Positions 1-12,704 of a stretch of DNA of 64,000 bases are shown one piece after another (position 1 is the first letter of the stretch; each line of letters opens with the position of its first letter). The stretch comes from Cytospora piceicola (lineage: Eukaryota > Ascomycota > Sordariomycetes > Diaporthales > Cytosporaceae). The DNA is taken from positions 1 through 64,000 of the forward strand of contig JALQBC010000018.1 of the NCBI GenBank assembly GCA_023375675.1, given 5' to 3'. Both the position numbers and the translations under genes were made by a program. The notes under the pieces were generated by a model. The model was not told where the DNA came from. It was given only the letters and a program-made list of their open reading frames with translations, and ran no database searches.

Positions 1-105
<105 letters not shown>

Positions 106-130
106 GAGAGCCCCGGGATATGGGCCTGGA

Positions 131-184
131 CATAACCGAGGACAACACCTATGGTGCTCCGGGAGGGATGTGCCCTCGGTTATG
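131..184. repeat. Imperfect inverted repeat next to the poly-C run
   Basis: CATAACCGAGG at 131-141 is the exact reverse complement of CCTCGGTTATG at 174-184, separated by 32 nt, and flanking GGCC blocks could lengthen the stem across a small bulge. It could form a hairpin. It may equally be a by-product of local duplication in a decaying gene. Confidence 0.5.
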
Positions 185-498
185 GGCCTAAGGGCGCTTG
201 GGACTGAGGAGGTGGAGGTGGAGGTGGAGGTGGGGGGTTATGTGAAGACCATGTGCCGCCGGCATGGGAAGGGCATGGTGCAGCCGCTCGAGAAGGGTGC
301 TTGGAGGTAGAAAGCGGTTGTGTATATTCATGCCACGGCTGACCCGCTGATTCCTCCCTGTCAACAGGAGGTTATGATCGAGACGCTGGGGGAGGCGGGC
401 CGGAAATCCAGAGTTTCACGGTGGAGCCTGGCCGTTGCCCTAATTTTACTGCGACGCAGGAAGTCGTGGATGCCGTCGCCAACGTAGTTTCTGGCTGA
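182..498 (+). pseudogene. Decayed C-terminal part of an alpha/beta-hydrolase gene
   Basis: One frame reads VVYIHATADPLIPPCQQEVM (about 317-378), which resembles the acid-residue strand of fungal alpha/beta-hydrolases. The following frame reads PNFTATQEVVDAVANVVSG and then TGA at 496-498, which resembles the end of the same family just after the catalytic histidine. Three lesions separate this from a working gene: an in-frame TAG at 308-310, a one-base frame change somewhere near 385-402, and GRCPN where the family usually has GHCPN, so the catalytic His is an Arg. An (AGGTGG)-type run at about 210-232 encodes repeated Glu-Val. The upstream part is missing or lies beyond the poly-C run. The family assignment is from remembered motif patterns, so it is tentative. 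Confidence 0.45.
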
Positions 499-3400
499 TG
501 TGTCTCCTCATCATGGAAGGTCACGACCGATGTTAGCTAGTGTCGGTGGGATGACCAGGGCAGACGAGGAGGAAGGACACAAGCGGTGAACGTTTCGTAG
601 TCTTCTTCATGCGTAATCCGTCCCGAGCTGACACGGGAGCTACAGCACCTGGGCCGGACTTGACGGACCCCGTGCGATATGGACTTGCGAGTCGAGGCTC
701 GAATAGCGGCCAGAGGAGCACTCTCGAGGGGGCTCAGGCTTACGTCTCTCGGGTGTTTGTGCCACTCAGGGGGGGAGGGGCCACGAGAGTTGGTCTCTCT
801 GCTGTGCCGCCCGCTGTCGAGTGCCGTTGGCCGGCTGCAAGTTGTCGTGCACGAAAGTATAGGTCGATAGGATCCTACCCCGGCTGTTTGGGCGTCCTGG
901 CTATGACCGTTTTACCGGGCAAGCACCCACTATTATTCGAAAAAATGCGGCACCGAGACGGTGTGTGATGTACGTGCCGCATGAGCAGTGCTACCCTTCC
1001 ATCTCGAGAGTTGAGCCATGTCAGGGGTCATAAGGCGTAAGGCGCGATAAGCACCCGGCCCGTGTTGGGAGACTGTTGGGGGCCTCGATATCTGGCCGTG
1101 TCGGCTTGGGTGATGTTGGGGCCTGTTGTTCGTAAAACGGACGAGTTGTTTTGATGGACGCGATGCACCGGTGCCCAAGGGGGGAGGAGTGATAGGGGAA
1201 GGGAGGGGCTGCAGGATGACAGCTTGCTCGGAGGCGCCGCGTCATGCTTAGAAGTTGGACAGACAAGTTGGTGATATGGTGTGTGACTGTTGTGTGCATA
1301 TTGCTCGGTGTGGTGGTGGTGGTCACTGGTGGTGGTGACCAATATTCTGGAGAGTGGAGGCGATTTCTGGGTCCGAGACGCATGGTTTTGAGAATCTTGG
1401 TTTCGTATGGTAACGTACATGTGCTGACATCTTGAATCGATTCAAGGGGTGGTGAGTCTGGCGTGGTATCTTGATGATCACACCGGTCCTGGATATTTGG
1501 TTTTGAATTAGTACTCAAGATATTCTGGGTGGCTCGCACTGCTTCGGTCATTAACAGTGCCGCGGGAGAACGTTGGACTCGGGTATTAATGGCTCTCGTG
1601 CTGGCCTGTTATAGCAAAGAGACTGCCAGGCCCGCACTGGCGACATCAGGTACATATGTAGTCACCGGGAAATACGTGTATCATAGATTTATAAACCTGT
1701 TCGGGTCACGATACCCTAGGGTAGTGACGTTTGTTTTGTTATACAAGAGGCAAATTTTTGATACCAATTCGACTGGATTGCAATTAGGTCTTCGCTGTGT
1801 TGGCCATTGAAGTAACTACATAATTTTTCAATGTTATCAATTTATCTTGCTGGTATCCCTTGTGATAGGCACCCTTACATCAACGAATGGCCTAAGCACA
1901 ATCTAGTAATATGAGGCACGCGATGTTACTTGGATTGGTCACAATACTGAGAAGTTGCCCCTTTGGAGTGAATATATGATCAGGTTACATCGTGCTCTGA
2001 TCCCAATGTTTTGGTACAAGCTGCATGAGTAGGTACATGTGACTTGTTTCTTGAAAAGAGAACTAACACGACCGACATTTCTCCTCGTGAAGAGACTCGT
2101 ATACAATAGTCCTGGGTTTCTGGTATCAAGAATTACACACGTGGCACCAATTATAAAAGTCGTCTCACAACTAATGTAGCCGTTCCTGCGAAAATATATG
2201 GTTTTTTTCCTCCGCCTCTCGAACCGAACCAAGTATCTCGTAAGTCTTGAATCAGTTTGATCTTACCGCATATATTCCCATGTCTTTGAAGTATTCCGGA
2301 CATCTTCCCTCATCGGATACCAAGCCCAAAGTCTCTCATCAACATGGGAGGAAGTCTCTTGCAGAGAGACCAAAAGTACCCGTATCTAATTATGGAAAAT
2401 TAACAAGGTGCAACGCCTTCATACAGAACCGGTAACCAGTTCGCAAAGTCTTTTAATGTTCCTTCTCACGATCATCACGGGCTCTGGGTACAGTAGCCGT
2501 CATCGATGCAGGTTGGTCTGCCTCCCTCGGCTGCGCAACATTTACGAAGGACGAATAAATATTGATCGCGGGATAGTGCGAGTCTCCCTCGCTGCAGCAG
2601 GTTCTCCGGCCGGTGAATAGATGGAGTGCGCACATGTTTCGTCATGCGCATACTAGTACCAACACTCCCATCTTGGAATAGTCATCTATAGTCTTTGGTA
2701 GGCTCAGCCCTATTGAATGTCTCTCGATGTATATGTGTATGTATGTCAGCTTCCAGGCGGGGTATGCATTTACATGTAGGAATTGGCGCAAAATTCAGCC
2801 CTACACCTAAGCAGAGGAAGAGGCTCATAAACTGGGCACGCAATCCACATCGCCTATTGGTTAGAGGCAATGCGTATCAAGGTATGCAGTATGCAAAGTG
2901 ATAAAAAGATGCGTCTGCAGGCATGCCCGTGACCATTTATGGTCGACGTTCCAGGGTACGAATAGACCTGCAGATAATCAGCCATTCTCGGTAACAACCT
3001 CAAAACCGGATCGTAACCGGCGACATATTCCAATCAGGCGAGGATTCACGATATTGTCATTATCTGGTCGAATGGGAGGGATGCACTTATGGTGCCAGCG
3101 ACAATCCTCGATTCACTATACAGTTGACGGCCATCTGATGGAGGGTGTGTTTGGAGAGAATAGGTGTACTTACAGTTCCGGCGTAAGGGGCCAATGTCAA
3201 CGGAATAGTGATACCTACAGCTCCTGTCTGTCTCGGTTCGAGGACCAACAACAAAGGATTGTCCCAGGATTATGCAGAAGTACGTACTCAGGTATGTGTA
3301 GATTTGAGGCCAAGCAAACGAGAAGCGGCTCATGTGGTGCAGCGTGCAGATATGTATGCATAGTCTTACTGTGAAGCATTTCCAGGCAGGCATCTCGTGA

Positions 3401-5345
3401 TGTTTTCCGATTTCTTCCGGCGAGTGATGACTGACCTCTGGTTTACATACCCTCACGTATCTGGAAAACTTGAAGTGTCAATCTCGGGATGCTCACATTC
3501 CGAAGTCAAAACATGATTTGAGGTAGGGCACAAGTCAGCATATGCATAATAGAGGGAGGACAAGAACAGTAAACATATTTCGTGGCACTATGCCCGGAGT
3601 TGAAATCCCGAAAACCAGGTTTTTCGGTCAAGCGAGACCGCAACATTTGTTTTGACCGACTTTGAACAGCCAATGCCTTCTACCACATGCATTAGTTCTC
3701 ACATACGCGATCACCCTCCCTTTCTAAAGTCAGGTGCATATGCAGTATGCTAGGATCATCGGTCATACGCCTCGTAGGGCAGTATCATACATGAAGCTGA
3801 CATCTGATGACGAAACCCGGCAATACTTCCTCTATTGGTGTTGCAACAAGACCAACCCCCACCCCCCAGCACCAGTATTCATCCCGTTCTATGTCTTACA
3901 TAGAAAAGATACTTGGAGCATGCCGGGACTGTTTAGCTTTCGAAATTCTACCACCTTTTAGGCCCGATCGAAGACCTGTGCTAAGTCTGAGAGGCTCGTC
4001 TGTTCATTCTAAGATATCTGCAATATGAGTAAATAGATGATTGAATAAATAACCCCCCATTCGAATTCTCTGGACATATCAGGAGCAGTGATATGCCAGC
4101 TGGCGAGTTTGATGCTCCAAGTAGAGGCATGTGACGGTTGGCGAGTGAGTAATTTGCGGTATCAGCAATTGACCATATCGACATATGCACAGTCACCGGC
4201 AACAGTACTTGGGTGAGCAGTAATGCATATCGATCATCGGTGAGCTGTAAACACCAAGATGGAGGGCGCACGAAGTTACCTTGAGAAAAACACCAATATG
4301 ACACATTCGCAGATGCAGGCCGGGCCCAGCAAAGAGACAGCACTGCCACGGGCAGAACATCTGAGCCGTAGAGGCCCCTTCCAACAGGCCGCTACAGCGA
4401 AAGGATATCCGGGCCTTGAAGGCATCAATGAGGCTGACTGCAGAAATCCCCATGTAGATCCAGAAGCTGACTGGTGACTAAAACGGGTCCTTTATTCAGT
4501 ATGCGCCGGTGGAGTCAAATGTGGATCCCACCCTCGCTCAATGTACCCAATATCAGGCAAACACTGGATGGAGACCTTACAGACGCGCAGCCAGTGTCCA
4601 TACATATGTACTGTTGGTTGAGCCTCAGCGTAGCATTTTCCTCCCCTTCCCCATTGTCAACATATCAGATGGCCATCTGAAGGACCGGACCGGCTGGGCC
4701 GAGATGCATCTGGGGCACATTATTCTGAAGATGTATCCAAGTCGATGCCTGCATGTATGGCCGCTACCAACCTACTGGTAGCCTATTGTAGCCTGACTTC
4801 CAACACCATGCACACGAAGATCCCATCTTCCTTTCGCGCACTCTTCGTGGATACCTGCCGAATAGTCAGTCCCAGTGCCCCTCCCATTGTTGGTTTGGTG
4901 TCTAGTAAACAGGCTAGTACCAAGTTGTCCATGGAATGGCACGGCCTGTCATCGACACTCCGCCATGATGAAAGTGTATATAAGTTTGCAAAGTCGCCCC
5001 AGAAAGTGTCTTGATATCTGTCCTGGTATAAGTGTACTGTATACAACCTCTCCTTCCTCGTTCACGTTGCAGAGCATCTCTCTATCTTACCAAGTACTTC
5101 TTGTGACGAAGAACCCCTCAAGTGCTCTATCCACCTGATCTGTTGAGCTAAGACCACGAGCTTGTCAACAACATTTATTACAGACGTTATACAAGCAGAG
5201 GATATAAAGAACTCCCTAACAGCGCTTCTTCCGAGAGCCAAGTCCGTGGGGGCTCCAAAAACATTCCCCCAGTCATACAAGGATCTCAAGAGCAGCATAC
5301 AACACCCGGGAACAAACCCACCTTCCAGTCTTGCCCACCCTAGCT
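499..5345. other. Gene-poor stretch
   Basis: No open frame on either strand shows a recognisable domain, plausible codon use or a splice-joined extension. The longest frames (up to 176 codons, around 1021-1551 on the minus strand) are low-complexity Thr/Pro/Ser runs. Base composition is fairly even and lacks the strong CA depletion seen at 51-55 kb, so this is not heavily RIP-mutated DNA. The last 200 bases or so are the presumed promoter and leader of the aminomutase gene. Confidence 0.6.
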
Positions 5346-7094
5346 ATGTTGACAAAAGCAGTTCGGGGTCCATTGTCCCATCGGGCACTTGCCCGCATAC
5401 CGGCTTTGCAGACCAAGCGTGGCGCGGCTGTCATGGCTGGGGTCCCGAACCCCCCAGCAGTTCCAGAGCTTGATGCTCACTTTCCTGGGAAGAAACTTGC
5501 CCAGAGTTACACTGCCTTCCGCCACCACCACCACCCAGTGTCAACAGCCATGCTGTGGCAGGACCAGTTCTGGAAAAAGGTTCCTGTCTGGGAGAATGTC
5601 TCTACTAGCCAGTTCATCTCCTATCGATGGAGTGTAAGTATCCCCAATGCGTCATCGTTTCTCGTACACTCCTTCCCACGTGCTCCAGCTAAGATTCTTC
5701 CAGATCAAAAACACTGTTCAGGGAAGCCCCAAGCTCTTCGAGTTCCTGAAAGCCGTCGTCCCCGATGAGATACCATTCGATGAGGAGGGCACGAGAACCC
5801 AGTCCAAGGAAGATTTCCTCATGGATGTTTTTAGTGGTGTCAAGTCTTCGACCATGGCAATCCGGATGACGTACGTTTTCACACCTGATAGCATGGGAAC
5901 CAATGCTAATGAGATATATCAGGCCATACGTTCTGAGTCGTATAAACTGGCAGGACCCAAGAAATGATCCGGTCTTCCGCCAGTTTATCCCCTTGGAGTC
6001 GATGTTCCTTCCAGATCACCCGAAGCTGACGCTCGACTCCTTGCACGAGACGGCGGACTCGCCTGTCAAAGGTTGTGTTCACAGATACCCAGACAAGGCA
6101 TTATTCCTTGGTAAGTCTCCAGCTTTACGGGTATCCCCAGAGAGAGCCTGCAGATTTGCTAATGAAGACCACAGCAACATCTGTTTGCCCGACTTACTGC
6201 ACTTACTGCACCAGGTCCTACGCAGTTGGGGCCGACACGGTGTCTCTCTTCAAGACACCGCTCAAGCCATCCCGCAAGCGGTGGGACGACATCTTCGCCT
6301 ACATCGAGTCCCAGCCGCAGCTCCAGGACATAGTCATCTCCGGCGGGGACTCGTACTACCTGCAGCCAGAGCACATCAGGGAGATCGGCGAGCGCCTCAT
6401 CGACATCCCGCACATCCGCCGCTTCCGCTACGCCTCCAAGGGCCTGGCGGTGGCCCCTGGCCGCCTGGTCGACCCCGATGACGGGTGGGCGAGCGCCATC
6501 ATTGACATCTCCAACAAGGCCAAGGAAGCGGGCAAGTCCATGGCCCTCCACACGCATTTCAACCACCCGAACGAGGTCTCGTGGATTACGGGGATGGCAG
6601 CGCAGAGGTTCCACAAGGCGGGCGTGACGGTCCGCAACCAGAGTGTGCTGCTGAAGGGCATCAACGATAATGCTGAGACGATGTCGACGCTGATAAGGAG
6701 ATTGGCCGACAATAACATCAACCCGGTAAGCAAATCCCCACAATATTTACCCTTCCTATGGGCAGTATGGCTAACTTGGCCGCCACAGTACTACGTCTAC
6801 ATATGCGACATGGTCAAGATGAACGAGCACAGGCGCACCACGCTCCAGACGATGCTCGACCTGGAGGCCCAGATCCGCGGCTCCATCGCTGGCTTCATGA
6901 TGCCGCAGTTTGTCGTGGACCTGCCGGGCGGCGGCGGCAAGAGGCTTGCTCACTCGTACCAGTCCTACGACCGCGAGAGCGGAGTCTCGAGGTTCGTGGC
7001 GCCAGCGGTGACGGACACCAAGGCCATGGGTCGGGGAAGGGACAAGCCGGAGGTGTTTGAGTACTATGACCCTATCAGCTCGCCCAAGAAGTAG
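5346..7094 (+). CDS. Lysine 2,3-aminomutase family radical-SAM enzyme
   Basis: Five exons: 5346-5633, 5704-5870, 5923-6110, 6175-6725 and 6789-7094, giving 499 aa; all introns are GT..AG and frames join cleanly. Lysine 2,3-aminomutase converts L-lysine to L-beta-lysine using a [4Fe-4S] cluster, S-adenosylmethionine and PLP. The radical-SAM motif CPTYCTYC (C-x3-C-x2-C) is at 6187-6210, followed by ISGGD. PGGGGK near the C-terminus matches the PLP-lysine motif (Lys337 of the Clostridium subterminale enzyme). VVD just before it and ICD 37 residues upstream match the substrate aspartates 330 and 293 with the same spacing, which favours lysine over glutamate as substrate. The zinc-binding cysteines found at the C-terminus of the clostridial enzyme are absent. 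The Arg/Ala-rich N-terminus looks like a mitochondrial presequence. The start is the first ATG of the open frame; a TTG just upstream was not used. No beta-lysine acetyltransferase gene lies nearby. Confidence 0.88.
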
Positions 7095-10000
7095 GAAGCG
7101 GTGGTGAGGATGACGGTCATGATTACCCAAGAGGAAACGCGAGAGATATGGAAGAGGGGGAGCCTGGAGTTCCATTGCATTGTGTTTTGACATTTTCTTT
7201 CTTGGTTTCGTGCTGTCTTTTTTTTTTATTTTTATCTATTTACTTTCTTGCAAGTCGATTTGGAAGCAAGGGGTCCTGGACGATTTTGGTTTTGAACGAT
7301 ATTAAGTGTGTTTGGCGCACCGGAATGCATCCCGTCGTTTGTACCTAGGTAGTATAAATATAGCAGTCTTCCGGGATGTCGTCCCTTCTTTATCTCAATG
7401 TCATCAATGTCAATACGATTTTACCTGTCATCTCCTATCCAACACGAGATATATGTGAGGTGGGGCAATGATACAGGGGATGCGCACTACTAGGAGACGT
7501 GTACAATATATCAGCAAAACCTCGTATGATGAATGCATAGTAACTGAGATATTTCTACATAAAATCAAGGGTTGCAACGGGCAAAAACAGCAAAACTGTC
7601 AGTCCGTCGGTCGTAATGGTGGTTGTGAGGTCGGGGTTTAAAACACCACATGTACTATGTAGCCTATCTAGGCTTAGTTAGACCTTGAATGGTGTAAGAT
7701 GATTGGTCCGTTTTCAATGTACCAAGCACTGGGAACCCTGCACAACCTCTCCTGACTGTTGACGGGAAGAACACAGACGACATATATCCCTGTTACTTAA
7801 GACCTCTAGCATGGACAGGATGTTTAGTATTTTTGGCATCGGAAGAGTTCCCTCGCACCGCAGTGAATACATTGTTATAGACGAAATTCGCCCGTGCTCT
7901 GGCAATCTCGCCAATATACTGTCGACATTGCCGCTACGTACTCATCTCGTCGTAGCACAAACATCTTCGTAACAGACACCTTGTATTTCCATCCCGGGGC
8001 CGACGCTGTCTCAATTACCAGATATGGAAAGAAAGAAAATTGCATATTCAACGTTGAAATCGGCGGACAGTGAGCAGCCATCTTATGCGTCATTTCTAGG
8101 GAAGGTTGTATTTGTGAGCAATATTGATTCATCAAGCCGAGACGAATTCTGCCCACATGACGGTCCCAGAGATCAAGTGACAGCTGCACTCTCGACAATG
8201 GCCGGTACCAGGCAGTAAGCAATAGATCTTCTTTAGTTACTTAAACTGTGGAACAGATATATTAGGATAATCTCCTGCGGGAACTCGGCCTCTGCCATAT
8301 TGAAGACCCTCCCGTCTTCCACAGCGTAGGCTAACGGGTTTAAAAAAAAACTAACCTGCTAGACAGCCTCACCTTGACATTGGGCTTTGGGCGTGGTAGC
8401 AAGATTGCGAACTTGAGTGCTGGAGTGTCAATGACGCCCAAACCATTCTCCGGGACAGTTATCTTAGAGTTTTGGGGCCAAGATGGGCAAGTTCAGATGG
8501 CAGCCTGTCACGCTTAATCTCGGGATCGACTTAGCCGTCGATCGCATGGGAACGGATGGCCGTTGTGCATAGTCTACCTATACTTATAACATAATGGGAT
8601 GCCACCTACACAGTACACTAGTATTTAATGGCGCGTTGTTCTCCATATTCCATTGTCGCCATTGCTAAAAAACAGTTAGGGCTCCTTGAACCGGAGTGAT
8701 GTGCAGTCCTTGGTTGAAACAACTATTATCCAGTCTGGTATCCCCACACCTGCCATCTATACTCAAACACAGCTGTATTACGCTGCGCCCAGTCGATCAA
8801 GAGGCCTTTTCCAGGAGACGATCTCAGTAACGTTTTATGGACCATCAGTACTTCGTACCAAACCCAACAATCTACGGTACACAATACAGACTAACGTCCA
8901 GAGTAGCAGTAGCCCCTGACGATCACCCGTCATCGAATGTTCTCTTCACCTTCTAGGTCTGGCAGCTCGAAGTGTAAAGGTTATAGATCGTGACCGGATC
9001 GTGATCAAATCGGGATCATGTTTTACTATGTAGCAACGCTGGTGGGCCTCGGGGGACATAGAAATTCTCCGGGGCTCACTGTTCACTTTGAAACCCGGCG
9101 AAGACGAGGTTGATCAGGATTAATCGAATGAGGCCTATTAGAAGAGAAACATGTACAAGTGTTAGTGATTATACACCAAGATAATGACCGAAGCAATACC
9201 TAGGTATCAATCAACAAGATGCAGTGGCAGACTACAAACAGTTATGATGAAATAAATACCGGTACACGTAAATAGACCTGCTCAGTACACAAGTAAGTAG
9301 CACAAGCAGCCCAGCGTCACTACCCTAGGGTACCTACTTAAGTATTTAGGTACGGAAACGGTGCAGCTTTAGCGGCCCGGAGGTCTGAAGTCCAGAAGGT
9401 TTTGGCGCTAGGAAAATAAAATGTGCAGCGTGTGCTATGCACTAAATCCTACCGCTGTGGAGCAAGGACTTCACGGTTCCGAAACCTCGACAATCACGAC
9501 GACGTCACATTCAGCATAACCTCACAAAATCAGCTTCCCCGCCTCAATTCGTGCTTGGAGTCAGTCATCTTAGAGCGAAGCACGAGCTGGTCAGCCGGCT
9601 GGGTTTCGCGGACAAGGTGCCAAGTCAAGAGGCTCGGTGTCTCCTTCTCGCATCTCGCTTCGAGGATGGCCATAGTACACACCACACAACCTCGGAGCAG
9701 AGAGCTGCAACCATCAGTCTCGTCTCGAAGAGCCACCGACCGGCCGAACTGCGGATGATGCAAGCCAGGTCTGTCCCATTAGCCAGTAGCTACCGGGCAA
9801 ACAGACTTCGCAGACTGCCAGGCTTCGAAACACCAGGGCGTCAGCCCAGCAGCTGACGCCGCCTTGCTTTGGGCCTCTGGCGAGGTCTGGCGAGCTTCCG
9901 GTCCCCATGCCAGGAACGACAACTTCCTGCAGGGGGCTTCGCGGGAGAATTGACGTGCATGCCGTATCTGCCACCTTCTCCGAATGGTATCAGCACACGC

Positions 10001-12704
10001 GGCTCAATAACACGTTGAATAGAGTTTGCCCACGCCTTGGCATATAAATTCATAACATAGTAGCGCGTGTCACATCGAAGCGAAGAGAAGTTTCAAGAGC
10101 TCGGCATCAGCAGGACATATCCACCGAACATTGCTGGAGCTGTTGGGGTGCCTTGCTCCGGGCGACACAGTCATCACAACAGGGTCCTAAACTCTCGCAG
10201 TCCAACACGATGGCGGACCGCTGCCTCCTCGGAGTCCTCTCCCACTAGCTCACCATTTTCTCCCCACCGTCTCCAGAAGGCATCTTGTGCAAGACTGGGG
10301 CGACCACGGAAAATGGGCTGACCATGCCACGGCGAATGCCGAGATGTAACTCCTTTCGCAAGGCCTTCCACGTCCACTGGTCCCCTCCTTCCTGCCGTTG
10401 CTATTGCCCGAGTCATCAACCGGGCTACACCCCAGCAGAATGGAACCCCATCCGATCGTGCTTCGATGTCTGCTTGGCGCACCCGGTGGGGTCGCGAGCT
10501 AGCATCGTTCCAGAACCGCCCCCCCTTCTCTCCCCGCCGTCGATGTTCGGAGCGCCGATCCGGCATATGGACAGAACGCTGTCGATACTATGTACACTTT
10601 GATGATGGCTGTGCTCTCTGTCGAGGCGGGTGAACCGACGGGCGGCGGGCGGAACCAATACCCATGTGTTTCAGGTGAAGTTGTTGGCGTTCTTTCCTAC
10701 CTGCTGCCTACGCAGTACGGTTTGCACAATCCCATCGCCGCCCGGGCAACGGGGTGGACAGTGGGCTTATGTATGCCTAGGTGTTTCCCTGAACAACTCC
10801 TAGCGTCGAGTCTGCTCGCCGAGGCTGAATCCCTCGTAATTTGAAGTAAACTCGACGCTAACAATGGTCCAGGGGCCGAGAGGGTTGATGAGTGTGCAAT
10901 GAATGGTAAGGCGTGCATGTCTTATTTTTGGTCGAGCAAGGGTTATACTTGCAGCAGTACCTTATGGAGGGAAGGGGGTTCATAGCAAACGTCGGCACAA
11001 CACAACGTCTCTTGTGGTGCGACGCTTTGACAGGTAATAATGCTGCCCACGTTGCATCGATTACATTCGGAGTTGCAACGTAGAAAGAGGACAACAAACA
11101 GATCTTGGACAAAGTCGGGAGAACATTACACAGTTTGTACAGGGGCTGGTACCGAGTTGATGAGATGGCACATCTGTGTGCCCTCGGAGGTGTGCTTTGT
11201 GTTGTGTTGCTCGTGACACAACAGAGCACAATAAAGTTGTGCAACGGAGGAAGCCGTCTCAGGACCCGATTGGCCAATGGCACCGACGTGGAGCTGAGCA
11301 CAAGCAGAGGAGGCCGAGACTTTTGGTGATGCCATATAAGTTTCGGACCCGATGTCGAGTCTCATCAGTTCACAATGGTCTCGCACAGGAAAGTCTTGCT
11401 TCGCGTCCAGGCAACAAAACGATGGTGCGGGTTCTTGGCAGACCTGACAGGTCATGAAAGGCAATGGGAACAAGAAGCTCTCTCAACGGCTCAACGGGGG
11501 TTTGACGCTGATCAAGGGAGCGGTCCACCTGCTTTGGCTACGCGGTCAAGATTGCTTGCCAGCATCAGATTTATACGATCCGATACTTATTTACAAGCTA
11601 CCTGCCCAAAAGGTCTTCTGCTGGCACAAACAAAATCACCATCTACTTTATACAGCAGACAAGGGCCCCGTCGAGGGAGGCCCGAAAAGACAGCGCGCAT
11701 TCTACCACTTCAGCCCCCTGCGTCAATGCCTCAACCACACTTTCACACCCAGCACCAGCAAAAACGCCAACGCCAGCGCCAAATGGAGAAGGAAGCCGAG
11801 GGGCCTAAGGGGGGATGTTCCTTGCAGGCGTGGACCTTGAATCCAGCTGCTAGCAAGGGAGTGGGACCGGCCGGCCCACTCAGGCTCTCCGGCTAGGACA
11901 AATTGCAACGCTCATCTAAAATATACACCAGGGCAGCTCACCCCTGCAGTCCTAATCCCCGGGTTGGGCGAGGGTGTGTGGATGGGGCCTGCTCAGTGCT
12001 GGCAGCTGCTTGAATCTATGCTATGTATGAACCCGCGGCTGTGACTGGCAACTCTGCACGCGATGTGCGCGGCGGAATTTACACAGACAAGGGTGGCCAA
12101 CACATATCTAACCAGGAATCACACACGCACGCACACGCACGCACACGCTGCTAGGGTGTGGTCGTTTCCCTGAACCCGTTGCCCGAGACCGTACATGGAG
12201 AGTTCAAAAGTCTTGCGAGGATCCGGATCTACACACTGACCTAGACCCGCCGTTACTTTCCCTCTTTCATCTAACACCGGCGCATTGTTCCATAAGTGCT
12301 CGACTTGACTCGACTCGACTTCCACTTCCCTTTCTGAACCCTGCCGATTTACGTCTGGAGCATGCCGACCTTGGAACCCTACATGAACACGACCATTGGA
12401 ACCGTGGGAGACGAAGGACGACATTAATCGCCACACATAATATCCGAAGAACAGCGAGGGAAGCATTCAAGTCAGGTACGGAGACTCAGAGGAAGGCGCA
12501 AGACATCGAGAGTCGCACAGATCCAACTCATCGTTCAGCTCGACATTTCACGGCGCACATCACCCACAAGCTGCCTGCCTTTATTTGAAGCCTTCTTTGA
12601 CTCGTCGCCAGAGAGCTACCAAGGGTTCACCAGCCTAATCGATATACACTGTGGATACGCTGCGGCCGGCGACCGGGTTCATCGCCAAATATCAAGAGGA
12701 GCCG
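7095..12704. other. Gene-poor stretch of 5.6 kb
   Basis: No supported gene was found. Overlapping minus-strand frames at 7714-7914 and 7875-8222 and frames at about 10174-10602 and 11375-11896 are open but show no family motif and no convincing splice partners. Palindromic ACCTAGGT-like motifs occur near 7344 and 9320-9350. A CA-rich microsatellite (ACACGCACGCACACG pattern) lies at about 12121-12150. The final 300 bases, rich in C and T, are probably the promoter and leader of the next gene. Confidence 0.55.

Noticed and set aside
7714..8222. Overlapping minus-strand frames (66 and 115 codons) that look semi-plausible
   Set aside because: No recognised motif, no convincing splice junction that joins them and no conserved start; kept as unassigned.
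10174..10602. GC-rich open frames on both strands
   Set aside because: Neither strand shows a motif; GC-rich sequence tends to have chance open frames.
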